DNA of 64,000 nt from Vibrio pomeroyi (GCA_041879425.1 CP090854.1:496001-560000), one strand, 5' to 3'. Numbered from the stretch's first letter, positions 45,545 to 54,971 are shown. Numbers and translations: made by a program. The notes: generated from the letters alone by a model not told the origin.

Positions 45545-45988
45545 ATGAAAAAATTAGCATTCGCCGCATGCGTAGTGGCATTAGCAGGTTGTTCAGCACC
45601 GCAAGTAGAATGGCAGCAAGGTAACCAAGTTGAAGTATCTGCAACGACAGTAACAATGAAAAGCAATCTTTGGCACAACAAGATGCCAACGATCGGAGAG
45701 ACTCAAGATAAGACACTGCATGGTGCTATCTACCTAGAGTCAGATTCAGAGCTGCCAGCAACGCTAGCGGTTGAAAGCGTTACGGTAAAACAAGGTGCAG
45801 ATACCTTGTTAGTGACGGCTGACGATCTTGATTTAAGAACGCACAGTGAAACCCAGTGGGAAGTCGCTTTTGTATGGCAACTAGAGATCGACAGCGACAA
45901 GCCTGTTGATGTTGCGGTTGAACTGAAAGATGGCGAAACCGTGAAGTGGCTGGTGGAGAAAGACGTTAAGGTTGATACGGTTTACTAA
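45545..45988 (+). CDS. Small lipoprotein of unknown function, co-transcribed with arcB
   Basis: A 147-residue predicted lipoprotein: signal MKKLAFAACVVALAGCS with lipobox LAGC (lipidated Cys near residue 16; the next residue is Ser, predicting outer-membrane sorting). The mature part is beta-rich and acidic with no recognised domain. It begins 7 bases after arcB with AGAAG upstream, so the two genes are probably one transcript. A bidirectional terminator follows. I do not recognise the family. A periplasmic accessory to respiration sensing is only a guess from position. Confidence 0.82.
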   Translation: MKKLAFAACVVALAGCSAPQVEWQQGNQVEVSATTVTMKSNLWHNKMPTIGETQDKTLHGAIYLESDSELPATLAVESVTVKQGADTLLVTADDLDLRTHSETQWEVAFVWQLEIDSDKPVDVAVELKDGETVKWLVEKDVKVDTVY

Positions 45989-46011
45989 ACCTTAGCGAAC
46001 AATGAACAACA

Positions 46012-46045
46012 AAAAAGGGAGAATGCGTTGGCATTCTCCCTTTTT
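46012..46045. terminator. Bidirectional terminator between arcB operon and arcA
   Basis: AAAAAGGGAGAATGC-GTTG-GCATTCTCCCTTTTT is a perfect hairpin flanked by A and T tracts on either side, serving the convergent arcB-lipoprotein and arcA units. Confidence 0.93.
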
Positions 46046-46113
46046 AATAACTATTGATTGCGCTTCTACTGTTAAAAACACTAAGTGCTAAACGACTAGA
46101 AGCGAGAATCGAA

Positions 46114-46830
46114 TTAGTCTTCTAGGTCACCACAAAATCGGTAGCCTTCACCGTGAATCGTTGCAATGATTTCTGGCGTACCAGAAACAGATTCAAAGTG
46201 CTTACGAATACGACGGATTGTTACGTCTACAGTACGATCGTGTGGCTTAAGCTCACGGCCAGTCATCTTCTTAAGAAGGTCAGCACGTGTTTGGATCTTA
46301 CCTGGGTTCTCACAGAAGTGAAGTAGAGCACGGAACTCTGAACGAGGTAGCTTGTAGCCTTCGCCATCTGGGCTAACCAGAGAGCGGCTGTTGATATCTA
46401 GTACCCAACCGTTGAACTCGTACTTCTCAACGCTACGCTTTTCTTCTTGAACAGAGCTTGTGCTCATTGAACGGTTAAGAAGGTTGCGTGCACGGATAGT
46501 CAGTTCACGAGGGTTGAAAGGCTTAGTGATGTAGTCATCAGCGCCGATCTCTAGGCCAAGGATCTTATCAACTTCATTATCACGACCAGTTAAGAACATA
46601 AGCGCTACATTTGCTTGCTCACGTAGTTCACGCGCAAGTAGTAGGCCATTCTTACCTGGAAGGTTGATGTCCATAATTACAAGGTTAACTTGGTTGTCAG
46701 ATAGCACTTGGTGCATCTCTTCACCGTCGCTAGCCTCAAAAACAGCATATCCCTCTGCTTCAAAAATACTCTTTAGAGTGTTACGAGTTACTTGCTCATC
46801 TTCAACGATAAGAATCTGCGGGGTTTGCAT
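46114..46830 (-). CDS. arcA: Two-component response regulator ArcA
   Basis: ArcA is the OmpR-type regulator that represses aerobic respiration genes under low oxygen. From [13 protein letters not shown] (46830) it is 238 residues, the E. coli length. The receiver domain has the acidic pocket (EDE), phosphoacceptor Asp in [12 protein letters not shown] (Asp54 by family numbering) and Lys in [11 protein letters not shown]; the winged-helix domain ends [11 protein letters not shown] and [18 protein letters not shown] longer upstream frame (to 46935) has no similarity. arcB and arcA are adjacent here, unlike in E. coli. Confidence 0.98.
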   Translation of the reverse strand: MQTPQILIVEDEQVTRNTLKSIFEAEGYAVFEASDGEEMHQVLSDNQVNLVIMDINLPGKNGLLLARELREQANVALMFLTGRDNEVDKILGLEIGADDYITKPFNPRELTIRARNLLNRSMSTSSVQEEKRSVEKYEFNGWVLDINSRSLVSPDGEGYKLPRSEFRALLHFCENPGKIQTRADLLKKMTGRELKPHDRTVDVTIRRIRKHFESVSGTPEIIATIHGEGYRFCGDLED

Positions 46831-47041
46831 TTGGCGGTACCTAAATTTGTGACGAAACTGTGCTAATAGAATAAATTCTAGGCAAAAACATAACATACAG
46901 GTAATGTATTTTTGATGATAACTTAAAGTTTTCAAAAAAACACTTACTTCCAGCTATCTGCCTTCCTTGAAGTATTGCCCAATAACGTAGATCCAGTACG
47001 CCTTTCAATCATTCTTTTAGTGATTGCAACGGATTCTATAA

Positions 47042-47058
47042 TGTTAACAGCATGCTAA
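47042..47058. promoter_or_regulatory. Candidate ArcA-box direct repeat
   Basis: TGTTAA (47042) and TGCTAA (47053) are spaced 11 bases start to start, the spacing of the two repeats in the ArcA consensus. A third TGTTAA occurs at 47070. They lie in the arcA upstream region, so ArcA autoregulation or control of the divergent rraA-like gene is possible. Confidence 0.4.
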
Positions 47059-47089
47059 CAACGCGAGAATGTTAATTCCATTCACTTTG

Positions 47090-47103
47090 TTGATTTACAT
47101 CAA
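47090..47103. promoter_or_regulatory. FNR-type box, perfect palindrome
   Basis: TTGAT-TTAC-ATCAA matches the FNR consensus TTGAT-N4-ATCAA exactly. It sits between divergent arcA and the rraA-like gene. Its centre is 41.5 bases before about 47138, and a TTTAAT (-10-like, 47123-47128) lies where expected for a class II activated promoter reading rightwards. E. coli arcA is itself FNR-activated, so leftward action is also possible. Confidence 0.65.
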
Positions 47104-47134
47104 TTGCCGTATCGCAACAAACTTTAATAGTATG

Positions 47135-47398
47135 GCTACAACTTAACCAGTGTTATGGTGATTATTTAGCATCAAAACCAGAATGGTTATTCGAGATAGT
47201 TCTCACATCTCGCATGCTAAAGACCTGATTATGAACCAAGGAAGCGGAAAGCTGTCCTTAGAGTCTAGTAGATAAATATGCTCAATCAACTTTAATTAAT
47301 GATTAAATTGAGCATAGAACAATGAAAACAAAGGATTAATTTTAATAACATATAAAAGCATAGAGGTAAGCCTGACTTAACAGGTAGCGCCTTACTCA
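47135..47398 (+). ncRNA. Predicted structured leader RNA of the rraA-like gene (or separate small RNA)
   Basis: Four consecutive foldable units are visible. (1) 47166-47220: outer stem TTAGCAT/ATGCTAA enclosing two arms, AACCA-GAA-TGGTT and CGAGAT/ATCTCG, a three-way junction. (2) 47238-47259: AAGGAAGC-GGAAA-GCT-G-TCCTT with AGAC/GTCT outside. (3) 47277-47316: TATGCTCAA/TTGAGCATA with TTTAAT/ATTAAA nested. (4) 47363-47397: GAG-G-TAAG-CCTG/CAGG...CTTACTC, ending two bases before the GGAGG of the gene. No T-run closes any of them. This is prediction by eye; the 5' end is inferred from the FNR-type promoter. Confidence 0.4.
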
Positions 47399-47408
47399 CG
47401 GAGGATAT

Positions 47409-47894
47409 ATGCACGATATAACACCCGACTTGTGTGATGAGTTTGAAAGCAAAGTCACCCTACTTAACCTTCCATTACAGAACTTCGGTCAACGTGGTGC
47501 GTTCTGGGGAAAAATTGTAACAGTTCGTTGTTATCACGATAATTCCAAGGTTCGCGAGGTTTTAGCGACCGACGGCAGCGGTAAAGTACTGGTTGTTGAC
47601 GGAAATGGCTCGTGCCAAAAAGCACTGCTTGGTGACCAGCTCGCTATTCTTGCAATAGAAAATGGTTGGGAGGGCGTGATCGTTAATGGTGCTGTGCGGG
47701 ATGTTGGCATGATGTCGCAAATGGACTTGGGTGTTCAGGCGCTAGGTGCATCACCATTCAAAACCGAGAAGCGTGGCGTAGGCCAAGTGAATGTGACACT
47801 GACAGTGCATAACCAACTGATTCAGCCTGGTGATTACATTTATGCCGATTGGAATGGCGTGTTAATTTCGTCGGAGCTGCTGCTCGAATCATAA
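47409..47894 (+). CDS. RraA-like family protein (RraA2-type RNase E regulator candidate)
   Basis: A 161-residue RraA-family protein. RraA binds RNase E and inhibits mRNA decay in E. coli; the same fold includes class II 4-hydroxy-4-methyl-2-oxoglutarate aldolases. Family blocks here are [21 protein letters not shown] (residues about 25-45), [18 protein letters not shown], and [14 protein letters not shown] with the Arg-Asp pair. The C-terminal acidic tail of E. coli RraA is absent. Vibrios commonly have two RraA homologues, and this divergent one would be the second. GGAGG precedes the ATG by four bases, with a strong hairpin just upstream. Confidence 0.85.
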   Translation: MHDITPDLCDEFESKVTLLNLPLQNFGQRGAFWGKIVTVRCYHDNSKVREVLATDGSGKVLVVDGNGSCQKALLGDQLAILAIENGWEGVIVNGAVRDVGMMSQMDLGVQALGASPFKTEKRGVGQVNVTLTVHNQLIQPGDYIYADWNGVLISSELLLES

Positions 47895-47939
47895 CGGCGA
47901 TTTGATTCGCAGTTGTTAATGGGTAACAAGCTTATTGGG

Positions 47940-48416
47940 TTAGAAGCGAAACCCTAATCCCACTTCAACACCTTGCTGCCACTCTTCATAATCAAGGGTG
48001 GCATGCAGATCCAAGTTGTCCGTTAGTTGAACTCGGCTTGAAACTTCCGCAGCCACAGACTTTTCATTCTCTTCGGTTTCATCTTTATAGGTATGAAGAG
48101 AACTGTTGAAAGAGATTCTTTCAGAGAATTGATAACTGACACCGCTCAAGAATCCACTTTCACTTTTCAAAGACGCACTGTTTATACGTGTACCGACATA
48201 AAGATCAACATCATCAAACAAACTGTAGGCGTAGCCACTGTCGACTTTCCAAGTATCGAAACTTTCGCTCGATGCATTTTGAGTTGAGATAAAGAACTTA
48301 TGAGAAGAGCGATCGATTTGACCGGGTAATAGGGGCAGGTTGCTTAACAGGGGGAAGCTGTTCGCTGAACAAACAACAGGCATAGCAAAGGCTAAAAGAA
48401 TAAGTAATCTCTTCAC
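47940..48416 (-). CDS. Predicted small outer-membrane beta-barrel protein of unknown function
   Basis: A 158-residue exported protein. A signal peptide (KRLLILLAFAMPVVCSANS) is followed by alternating hydrophobic strands (for example YAYSLFDDVDLYVGTRI, GFLSGVSYQF, VGLGFRF). It ends in aromatic Phe (GFRF) like outer-membrane proteins assembled by the Bam complex. No enzyme motif is visible and I do not recognise a named family. It is convergent with the rraA-like gene, 45 bases apart, and divergent from the thr operon. Function unknown. Confidence 0.75.
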   Translation of the reverse strand: MKRLLILLAFAMPVVCSANSFPLLSNLPLLPGQIDRSSHKFFISTQNASSESFDTWKVDSGYAYSLFDDVDLYVGTRINSASLKSESGFLSGVSYQFSERISFNSSLHTYKDETEENEKSVAAEVSSRVQLTDNLDLHATLDYEEWQQGVEVGLGFRF

Positions 48417-48661
48417 TTCCCACTCCTGATGTCATTATTATTGTTCTTTGAACGTTATCGTTCAATTAAAGCACAGTTCTTGTATGCTTGCTGAACAATC
48501 GATATAGCATTTTGTTATGACTATATATGCAATTAATCACTCTTGAGTGTTTATAGGATAAATCCACGATCTGAATTACAGGTGCATACAGGGTGATTTA
48601 TCCCTTAAATGATGGTTTGCTCTGAAAAACGGTGTGAATGTAAAAAAAACGCAACTTTTCA

Positions 48662-48689
48662 TTGACGTCTAGTGGTAAAAATTGATACA
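48662..48689 (+). promoter_or_regulatory. Candidate thr operon promoter
   Basis: TTGACG (48662-48667) and GATACA (48684-48689) with a 16-base spacer lie 31 bases before the leader peptide ATG. The surrounding 48417-48660 is AT-rich with no gene. Confidence 0.5.
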
Positions 48690-48720
48690 CGTAGAGTAAA
48701 GCACAAGCAGAGAATTTGAT

Positions 48721-48798
48721 ATGCAGCACGTAAGCCACCTAGTAATGACCACAACCATTATTATTACCGACATTAACATTGTTGGGGCAGGCTGCTAA
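48721..48798 (+). CDS. thrL: thr operon leader peptide
   Basis: A 25-codon ORF, MQHVSHLV then MTTTIIITDINIVGAGC, with nine Thr/Ile codons (four Thr, five Ile) within twelve residues, as in E. coli ThrL, which also ends in a GAG-type tail. Ribosome stalling at these codons when threonyl- or isoleucyl-tRNA is scarce would prevent formation of the terminator 20 bases downstream. GAGA lies eight bases before the ATG. An internal ATG (48745) could start a 17-codon version but has no ribosome site. Confidence 0.9.
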   Translation: MQHVSHLVMTTTIIITDINIVGAGC

Positions 48799-48810
48799 GT
48801 AACGGATTTT

Positions 48811-48851
48811 AAAAAAAAGGCCTGTATCCAACAAGATACAGGCCTTTTTTT
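48811..48851 (+). terminator. thr attenuator
   Basis: GGCCTGTATC-CAACAA-GATACAGGCC (48819-48844) is a perfect 10-bp stem flanked by eight A and seven T residues. It lies between the leader peptide and thrA and is the expected attenuator; the competing antiterminator pairing was not resolved. Confidence 0.92.
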
Positions 48852-48881
48852 GTACCATTTTTATGACTTATGGAGAAAGGG

Positions 48882-51341
48882 ATGCGCGTTTTAAAGTTTG
48901 GAGGTTCATCATTAGCTGATGCAGATCGTTTTTTACGAGCGGCTGATATCATCGCTAATAATGCCCAGCAAGAAGAGCTAGCCGTTGTACTATCGGCTCC
49001 AGGAAAAACAACCAATAAGTTGGTCGCTGTTATTGAAGCTGCACTGAAAAATGGTGAAGCTGACGCACAAATCACAGAGATCGAATCTTCATTTACTGCG
49101 CTGTTTGCAGAGATTAAAGCGGTTGTACCTTCGATTGATGGTACTGCGTTCCAAGAGCAGGTTGATACCTCTCTTGCTCAGCTAAAGCAGTTCGTGAACG
49201 GCATCAACCTACTTGGTATGTGTCCGAACCACGTCAATGCTCGCATCATCAGTAAAGGTGAGCGAATCTCTATCCAGTTAATGAAAGCGGTACTTGAAGC
49301 AAAAGGCCAACCAGCAAGCCTGATTGACCCAGTTCAATACCTATACGCTAAAGGTGATCACCTTGAAGCTATGGTTGATGTGGATGTGTCGACTCAGAAC
49401 TTCCGTCAATCGCCACTTCCACAAGGTCACGTTAACATCATGCCGGGCTTCACAGCAGGTAATGATAAAGGCGAATTAGTCACTCTTGGCCGTAATGGCT
49501 CTGACTACTCAGCAGCAGTGCTAGCGGCATGTCTACGTGCTGATTGCTGTGAAATCTGGACAGATGTAGATGGCGTTTACAACTGTGACCCACGCTTAGT
49601 CGATGATGCACGTCTGCTTAAGTCACTGAGCTACCAAGAAGCAATGGAGCTTTCTTACTTTGGCGCTTCGGTTCTACACCCGAAAACCATCGCTCCTATC
49701 GCACAATTCCATATTCCTTGTTTGATCAAAAATAGCTTTAACCCACAGGGTGCCGGTACTTTGATCGGTCAAGACACTGGCGAAGACAACCTAGCAATCA
49801 AAGGCATCACGACGCTAAGTGACCTAACGATGGTTAACGTATCAGGCCCAGGTATGAAGGGTATGGTTGGCATGGCGAGCCGTGTATTCGGTGCGATGTC
49901 TTCAGCTGGCGTTTCTATTGTCCTTATTACTCAATCTTCTTCTGAATACAGCATCAGCTTCTGTATTGAGTCGGCAGATAAAGTAAAAGCGAAGCAAGTG
50001 TTGTCTGACGCATTTGAACTTGAACTTAAAGATGGTCTATTAGAGCCAGTTGAGTTTATGGACGATGTAGCGATTGTAACGCTGGTGGGTGACGGTATGC
50101 GTACTTCACGCGGTGTCGCTTCTCAGTTCTTCTCTTCTTTAGCTGAAGTGAACGTGAACATCGTTGCGATTGCTCAAGGCTCATCAGAGCGTGCTATCTC
50201 TGCGGTTATCCCTGAAGATAAAATTTCAGAAGCAATCAAAGCGTGTCACGAAAACCTATTTAACTCTAAGCACTTCCTAGACGTATTCGTTGTGGGTGTT
50301 GGCGGTGTTGGTGGTGAGCTTGTTGACCAGATCCAGCGTCAGCAAGGCAAACTGGCTGAAAAAGGCATCGTGATTCGTGTATGTGGTTTAGCAAACAGCA
50401 AAGGCTTATTGCTAGACAGTGAAGGTTTACCGCTAGAGCAATGGCGCGATCGCATGTCGAGCGCGACAGAAGAGTTCAGCCTAGCTCGTTTAGCGGCTCT
50501 GGTTCAACGTAACCACATCATCAACCCGGTATTGGTTGACTGTACGTCTAGTGAAGGTATTGCTGCGCAGTACGCAGACTTCCTAGCGGCAGGTTTCCAC
50601 GTGGTAACACCAAACAAGAAAGCGAATACAGCTAGCATGGCTTACTACCATCAGCTTCGTGAAGTTGCACGTAACTCACGTCGTAAGCTGATGTACGAAA
50701 CAACAGTAGGCGCAGGTCTTCCGGTCATTGAAAACCTACAGAACCTAATCTCTGCAGGTGATGAACTTGAGAAGTTCAACGGTATCCTTTCTGGTTCACT
50801 GTCTTACATCTTCGGTAAGCTTGATGAAGGTATGACGTTAAGCCAAGCAACCAACATTGCTAAAGACAACGGCTTTACTGAACCGGATCCTCGTGACGAT
50901 CTATCAGGTATGGATGTGGCGCGTAAGCTGCTTATTCTTGCTCGTGAAGCTGGCATGGCACTTGAACTTGAAGACGTTGAAGTAGACCAAGCGCTTCCAC
51001 CAGGTTTTGATGATTCAGGTACGGTTGAAGAGTTCATGGCTCGCTTGCCAGAAGCAGACGCTTACTTCCAAGAGCAGTCAGCTATCGCAGCAGAAGAAGG
51101 CAAAGTACTTCGTTATGTTGGTGAGATCGCCGATGGTAAATGTAAGGTTCGCATCGCTGCTGTTGATGGCGACGACCCAATGTTCAAGATTAAAGATGGC
51201 GAGAACGCGCTGGCATTCTACAGCCGTTACTACCAACCAATCCCGTTAGTACTTCGTGGCTACGGCGCTGGTACTGAAGTAACAGCTGCAGGCGTATTCT
51301 CTGATGTGATGCGTACTCTTGGTTGGAAATTAGGAGTTTAG
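48882..51341 (+). CDS. thrA: Bifunctional aspartate kinase / homoserine dehydrogenase I
   Basis: ThrA catalyses the first and third steps of threonine synthesis from aspartate. From ATG 48882 it is 819 residues. The N-terminal kinase has [16 protein letters not shown] and [14 protein letters not shown]; two ACT-type regulatory segments (about residues 310-460, with [16 protein letters not shown]) bind threonine; the dehydrogenase has [12 protein letters not shown] (near 468), TPNKKANT and [16 protein letters not shown] with [10 protein letters not shown]. The ATG 48882 follows GGAGAAAGG; an upstream ATG at 48870 would add four residues. It heads thrABC under attenuator control. Confidence 0.98.
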   Translation: MRVLKFGGSSLADADRFLRAADIIANNAQQEELAVVLSAPGKTTNKLVAVIEAALKNGEADAQITEIESSFTALFAEIKAVVPSIDGTAFQEQVDTSLAQLKQFVNGINLLGMCPNHVNARIISKGERISIQLMKAVLEAKGQPASLIDPVQYLYAKGDHLEAMVDVDVSTQNFRQSPLPQGHVNIMPGFTAGNDKGELVTLGRNGSDYSAAVLAACLRADCCEIWTDVDGVYNCDPRLVDDARLLKSLSYQEAMELSYFGASVLHPKTIAPIAQFHIPCLIKNSFNPQGAGTLIGQDTGEDNLAIKGITTLSDLTMVNVSGPGMKGMVGMASRVFGAMSSAGVSIVLITQSSSEYSISFCIESADKVKAKQVLSDAFELELKDGLLEPVEFMDDVAIVTLVGDGMRTSRGVASQFFSSLAEVNVNIVAIAQGSSERAISAVIPEDKISEAIKACHENLFNSKHFLDVFVVGVGGVGGELVDQIQRQQGKLAEKGIVIRVCGLANSKGLLLDSEGLPLEQWRDRMSSATEEFSLARLAALVQRNHIINPVLVDCTSSEGIAAQYADFLAAGFHVVTPNKKANTASMAYYHQLREVARNSRRKLMYETTVGAGLPVIENLQNLISAGDELEKFNGILSGSLSYIFGKLDEGMTLSQATNIAKDNGFTEPDPRDDLSGMDVARKLLILAREAGMALELEDVEVDQALPPGFDDSGTVEEFMARLPEADAYFQEQSAIAAEEGKVLRYVGEIADGKCKVRIAAVDGDDPMFKIKDGENALAFYSRYYQPIPLVLRGYGAGTEVTAAGVFSDVMRTLGWKLGV

Positions 51342-51343
51342 GA

Positions 51344-52315
51344 ATGAGTTCAAGTGATATGGATGTTGTCGTTTATGCTCCTGCATCAATCGGTAATGTC
51401 AGTGTAGGGTTTGATGTGCTGGGGGCCGCGGTGTCTCCAGTGGATGGCACACTGCTGGGTGACCGAGTTATGGTTAAAGCAGGTGATGAACCATTCTCAC
51501 TTAAAACAGCAGGCAGCTTTGTTTCTAAGCTGCCGACTGAAGCCAAAGAAAACATCGTCTACGACTGCTGGGTGGTGTTCTCTAGAGAGCTTGATAAAAA
51601 AGGCGTTGCGCTAAAGCCTTTAGAAATGACACTCGAAAAGAACATGCCTATCGGTTCTGGTTTAGGTTCAAGTGCATGTTCAATCGTAGCGGCGCTTGAT
51701 GCGCTAAACCGTTTTCACGGTCAACCACTGAATGAAACTGAACTGCTTGCTCTGATGGGCGAGATGGAAGGTAAGATTTCAGGCGGTATTCACTACGATA
51801 ACGTTGCACCATGTTACCTTGGTGGTGTGCAATTAATGCTTGAAGAGCTAGGCATCATTAGCCAAGAAGTGCCGTGTTTTGATGACTGGTACTGGGTGAT
51901 GGCTTATCCGGGCATTAAGGTTTCAACGGCAGAAGCGAGAGAGATCCTACCATCTCAGTATCGTCGTCAGGATATCATTGCTCATGGTCGCCACTTAGCG
52001 GGCTTTATCCACGCGTGTCACTCAGGTCAACCTGAACTGGCGGCGAAGATGATCAAAGACGTGATCGCTGAACCATATCGTGAGAAACTGCTTCCAGGGT
52101 TTGCTGACGCTCGTAAATACGCGCTGTCGGCAGGTGCATTGGCTACTGGTATTTCTGGTAGTGGCCCAACTCTATTTAGCATTTGCAAAGAACAAGATGT
52201 CGCCGAGCGTGTTGCACGCTGGTTAGAACAAAATTACGTACAAAATGAAGAAGGATTCGTTCACGTTTGTCGCCTAGATAAGCAAGGTTCGATCGTTACA
52301 GGAAGTGAGTTATGA
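51344..52315 (+). CDS. thrB: Homoserine kinase
   Basis: ThrB is the GHMP-family kinase that phosphorylates homoserine for threonine synthesis. The 323-residue protein has [20 protein letters not shown] at the N-terminus, the ATP-binding glycine loop [17 protein letters not shown] (near residue 98) and the C-terminal [10 protein letters not shown]. The ATG at 51344 follows the thrA stop by two bases, with AGGAG seven bases upstream; the frame extends back into thrA (to 51323) without similarity. It is about 14 residues longer at the N-terminus than E. coli ThrB. It overlaps thrC by four bases (ATGA). Confidence 0.97.
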   Translation: MSSSDMDVVVYAPASIGNVSVGFDVLGAAVSPVDGTLLGDRVMVKAGDEPFSLKTAGSFVSKLPTEAKENIVYDCWVVFSRELDKKGVALKPLEMTLEKNMPIGSGLGSSACSIVAALDALNRFHGQPLNETELLALMGEMEGKISGGIHYDNVAPCYLGGVQLMLEELGIISQEVPCFDDWYWVMAYPGIKVSTAEAREILPSQYRRQDIIAHGRHLAGFIHACHSGQPELAAKMIKDVIAEPYREKLLPGFADARKYALSAGALATGISGSGPTLFSICKEQDVAERVARWLEQNYVQNEEGFVHVCRLDKQGSIVTGSEL

Positions 52316-53598
52316 AACTGTACAACATCAAAGAAAATGATGAACAAGTCTCTTTTGGCCAAGCCGTTCGTCAAGGTTTAGGTCGTAATCAAGGTCTATT
52401 TTTCCCATCAGAACTGCCAAAGTTTGATGATATCGATGCGCTGCTAGCAGAGGACTTTGTCCCTCGTAGCTCAAAGATTTTGTCGGCGCTTATCGGTGAT
52501 GAACTGTCGAAAGAGCAAATTGACCAGATGGTTGACGCAGCGTTCCAATTCCCTGCGCCAATCAACCAAGTAAAAGACGGTGTTTACGCACTTGAGCTTT
52601 TCCACGGCCCAACACTGGCATTTAAAGATTTCGGTGGCCGCTTTATGGCTCAATCTTTAGCAGCAGTTTCAGATGGTGGTCAAATCACTATCTTAACTGC
52701 AACATCAGGTGATACTGGTGCGGCGGTTGCGCATGCTTTCTACGGTATGGAAGACATCAACGTTGTGATTCTTTACCCGAAAGGCAAGATCAGTCCTCTG
52801 CAAGAGAAGCTGTTCTGTACGCTGGGCAAGAACATCCACACTGTGGCGATTGATGGCGACTTTGATGCGTGTCAGGCACTGGTTAAAGACTCATTTGATG
52901 ACGCTGAACTGCGTAAAGAGATTGGCCTTAACTCGGCAAACTCTATCAACATCAGTCGTCTAATGGCTCAGATCTGTTACTACTTTGAAGCGGCTTCTCA
53001 GCTAACCAAAGAGCAACGTGAAAACTTAGTTATCTCTGTACCAAGCGGTAACTTTGGAAACCTAACAGCTGGCCTATTAGCGAAAGCGCTTGGCCTACCA
53101 GTGAAGCGTTTCATTGCTGCAACTAACGAAAATGATACGGTTCCTCGTTACCTAGAAACAGGTCAATGGGATCCAAAACCGACCGTTGCGACAACATCGA
53201 ACGCGATGGATGTAAGCCAACCGAACAACTGGCCTCGTATCGAAGAGCTTTGCCAACTGAAAGGTTGGGGCTTAGACACACTAGGCAAGGGTAAAGTATC
53301 TGACGAGCAGAGTGCTGAATCAGTACGCGACCTAAAAGCACAAGGTTACCTATGTGAACCACATGGTGCGATTGCTTACCGTCTATTGGAAGAGCAACTG
53401 CAAGAGAACGAAACTGGCTTGTTCCTATGTACAGCGCACCCAGCGAAGTTCAAAGAAGTGGTTGATGACATTCTAGGTTCTGATATTGAACTGCCTGGCC
53501 CGCTAGCAAAACACGCGGCGATGGAGTTGTTGTCTGAAGATCTAGATAACGATTTCGAAGCGCTAAAAGCGGTACTTCGTCGAGTTCAACCAGCGTAA
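52312..53598 (+). CDS. thrC: Threonine synthase
   Basis: ThrC converts phosphohomoserine to threonine with pyridoxal phosphate. The 428 residues match the E. coli length. The PLP-binding lysine is in [13 protein letters not shown] (near residue 107); [15 protein letters not shown] forms the phosphate-binding segment, and [17 protein letters not shown] the second. The N-terminal [19 protein letters not shown] is typical. It overlaps the thrB stop (ATGA) so translation is coupled, and a terminator follows. No unusual features. Confidence 0.98.
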   Translation: MKLYNIKENDEQVSFGQAVRQGLGRNQGLFFPSELPKFDDIDALLAEDFVPRSSKILSALIGDELSKEQIDQMVDAAFQFPAPINQVKDGVYALELFHGPTLAFKDFGGRFMAQSLAAVSDGGQITILTATSGDTGAAVAHAFYGMEDINVVILYPKGKISPLQEKLFCTLGKNIHTVAIDGDFDACQALVKDSFDDAELRKEIGLNSANSINISRLMAQICYYFEAASQLTKEQRENLVISVPSGNFGNLTAGLLAKALGLPVKRFIAATNENDTVPRYLETGQWDPKPTVATTSNAMDVSQPNNWPRIEELCQLKGWGLDTLGKGKVSDEQSAESVRDLKAQGYLCEPHGAIAYRLLEEQLQENETGLFLCTAHPAKFKEVVDDILGSDIELPGPLAKHAAMELLSEDLDNDFEALKAVLRRVQPA

Positions 53599-53640
53599 TT
53601 TTTCACAAACGTTATGTGAAAAACTTAGATGGTTAAGAGA

Positions 53641-53670
53641 AAGGTGAATGAGCAATCATTCACCTTTTTT
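53641..53670 (+). terminator. Intrinsic terminator after thrC
   Basis: AAGGTGAATGA-GCAA-TCATTCACCTTTTTT: a perfect 11-bp stem and T-run, closing the thr operon. Confidence 0.92.
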
Positions 53671-53779
53671 ATTGCCTGATGGCTTTTAACCAGTAAGCTC
53701 TAATGAAGTAGTTTCTTAAGCTTGAGGTTAGCTCAAGCTTGGCAGTTGAACTGACCAAAGTTAAATAGAAAGGGATAGT

Positions 53780-54439
53780 ATGAATTTTTTGATTTTTCTT
53801 GGCTCTGTACGTGAGAGCACACCACCAAGACCAGCCCGATTAGGGATGAGAGTCAGCAAAGCGTGTGCAAAGTTACTGGCGGATAAACACTCTGAGCATA
53901 CCGTCGAGATTATCGACCCATTGAATTACGATTTTGGTGACGTATTTAAGCCTGAATTTTCTTATCATCGTTCCAAAGTACCAGCACATCTTGCTGAGTT
54001 AGCGGACAAGATCGCAAAAGCAGATGGTTACGTGATGGTCAGCCCTGAATACAATCATTCGATGAGCCCTGCGCTGGCTAATATTCTCAACCATTTTGGT
54101 AGCTCGTTATTCTCATATAAACCGAGCGCGATTGTGACCTATTCTGCCGGTCAGTGGGGCGGAGCAAGAGCCTCCGTTTCAATGAGAACTTTCTTATCAG
54201 AGTTAGGTTGTTTACCCGTTTCTGCGATGATTCATCTGCCTAAAGCACAAGAAGTGTTTGATGAAGAGGGTTGTGTTGTTCAAGAGTCAGAACAGGCACA
54301 GTGGGATGAGTACATGAACCGAACGTTCCATCAACTGATGTGGTGGGCGCAAGGTACAGCGTTGCAAAGAGACAATGTGGATCCAACATCGTTAGCGCAA
54401 GCCTTTACTAAAGATCCTTCTCAACGAAACGCGCCATAG
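53780..54439 (+). CDS. NADPH-dependent FMN reductase family protein
   Basis: A 219-residue flavodoxin-like oxidoreductase (PF03358 type). The N-terminal FLGSVRESTPPRPARLG is the FMN phosphate-binding loop, and the SPEYNHSMSPALANILNHF block (about residues 91-109) is the family signature. SAGQWGGARASVSMRTFLSELG follows. Members use NAD(P)H to reduce FMN, quinones, azo compounds or metals; the substrate here is unknown. It is a single gene between the thr terminator and a bidirectional terminator, with AAAGGGA before the ATG. No operator was recognised. Confidence 0.87.
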   Translation: MNFLIFLGSVRESTPPRPARLGMRVSKACAKLLADKHSEHTVEIIDPLNYDFGDVFKPEFSYHRSKVPAHLAELADKIAKADGYVMVSPEYNHSMSPALANILNHFGSSLFSYKPSAIVTYSAGQWGGARASVSMRTFLSELGCLPVSAMIHLPKAQEVFDEEGCVVQESEQAQWDEYMNRTFHQLMWWAQGTALQRDNVDPTSLAQAFTKDPSQRNAP

Positions 54440-54532
54440 TTAGATCGAGTTGGTGAGCGTGATGGGTTGATCAAGAGTGATCCGAACTTGCTCTGAGACA
54501 GTTAGCTATAAAAAATGGGTAACTCTAAAACG

Positions 54533-54565
54533 AAAAAAGCTTGGCCATTTCTGACCAAGCTTTTT
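54533..54565. terminator. Bidirectional terminator between FMN reductase gene and grcA
   Basis: AAAAAGCTTGG and CCAAGCTTTTT pair around a ten-base loop, with A and T tracts on both sides, between convergent genes. Confidence 0.88.
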
Positions 54566-54593
54566 AAATCTTTAACACTCTAGTTTACTGAGA

Positions 54594-54971
54594 TTATAGA
54601 GACTCAGTGAACGTACGTGCGATAACGTCACGTTGCTGTTCAGTTGTTAGAGAGTTGAAACGTACAGCGTAACCCGATACACGGATTGTTAGCTGTGGGT
54701 AGTTCTCTGGGTGAGCAACTGCATCTTCTAGCGTTTCACGCTTAAGAACGTTAACGTTTAGGTGTTGACCACCTTCGATGCGTGGTGCTGCTTCGATTGC
54801 AACTTCACGGCTTTCGTACTCGCCTAGGTCTGCAGCTGAGATAACTTGGTCAGCTTCGAAACCTGCAGTAGCAACAACACAACGAGCTTCATTCTTCTCG
54901 CTATCTAGTAGCCAGATTGAGTTTAGTAGGTCATCGTTTGCTGCTTTAGTAATTTGAATACCTTGGATCAT
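54594..54971 (-). CDS. grcA: Autonomous glycyl radical cofactor
   Basis: GrcA (YfiD) is a small protein that replaces the damaged glycyl-radical end of pyruvate formate-lyase, restoring activity after oxygen exposure. The 125 residues end in the pyruvate formate-lyase-like segment with [19 protein letters not shown]; Gly100 would carry the radical. The N-terminal [18 protein letters not shown] is as in E. coli. AGGAG precedes the ATG. An FNR-type box and -10 element upstream fit anaerobic induction. E. coli carries grcA next to ung; here nfo, a micro-ORF and a MITE-like element intervene. Confidence 0.97.
   Translation of the reverse strand: MIQGIQITKAANDDLLNSIWLLDSEKNEARCVVATAGFEADQVISAADLGEYESREVAIEAAPRIEGGQHLNVNVLKRETLEDAVAHPENYPQLTIRVSGYAVRFNSLTTEQQRDVIARTFTESL

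Noticed and set aside
45414..45716. Minus-strand ORF across the arcB/lipoprotein junction
   Set aside because: Shadow of two well-supported plus-strand genes, no ribosome site.
46831..46935. N-terminal extension of arcA
   Set aside because: ArcA has a fixed 238-residue length starting MQTPQ; the extension has no similarity.
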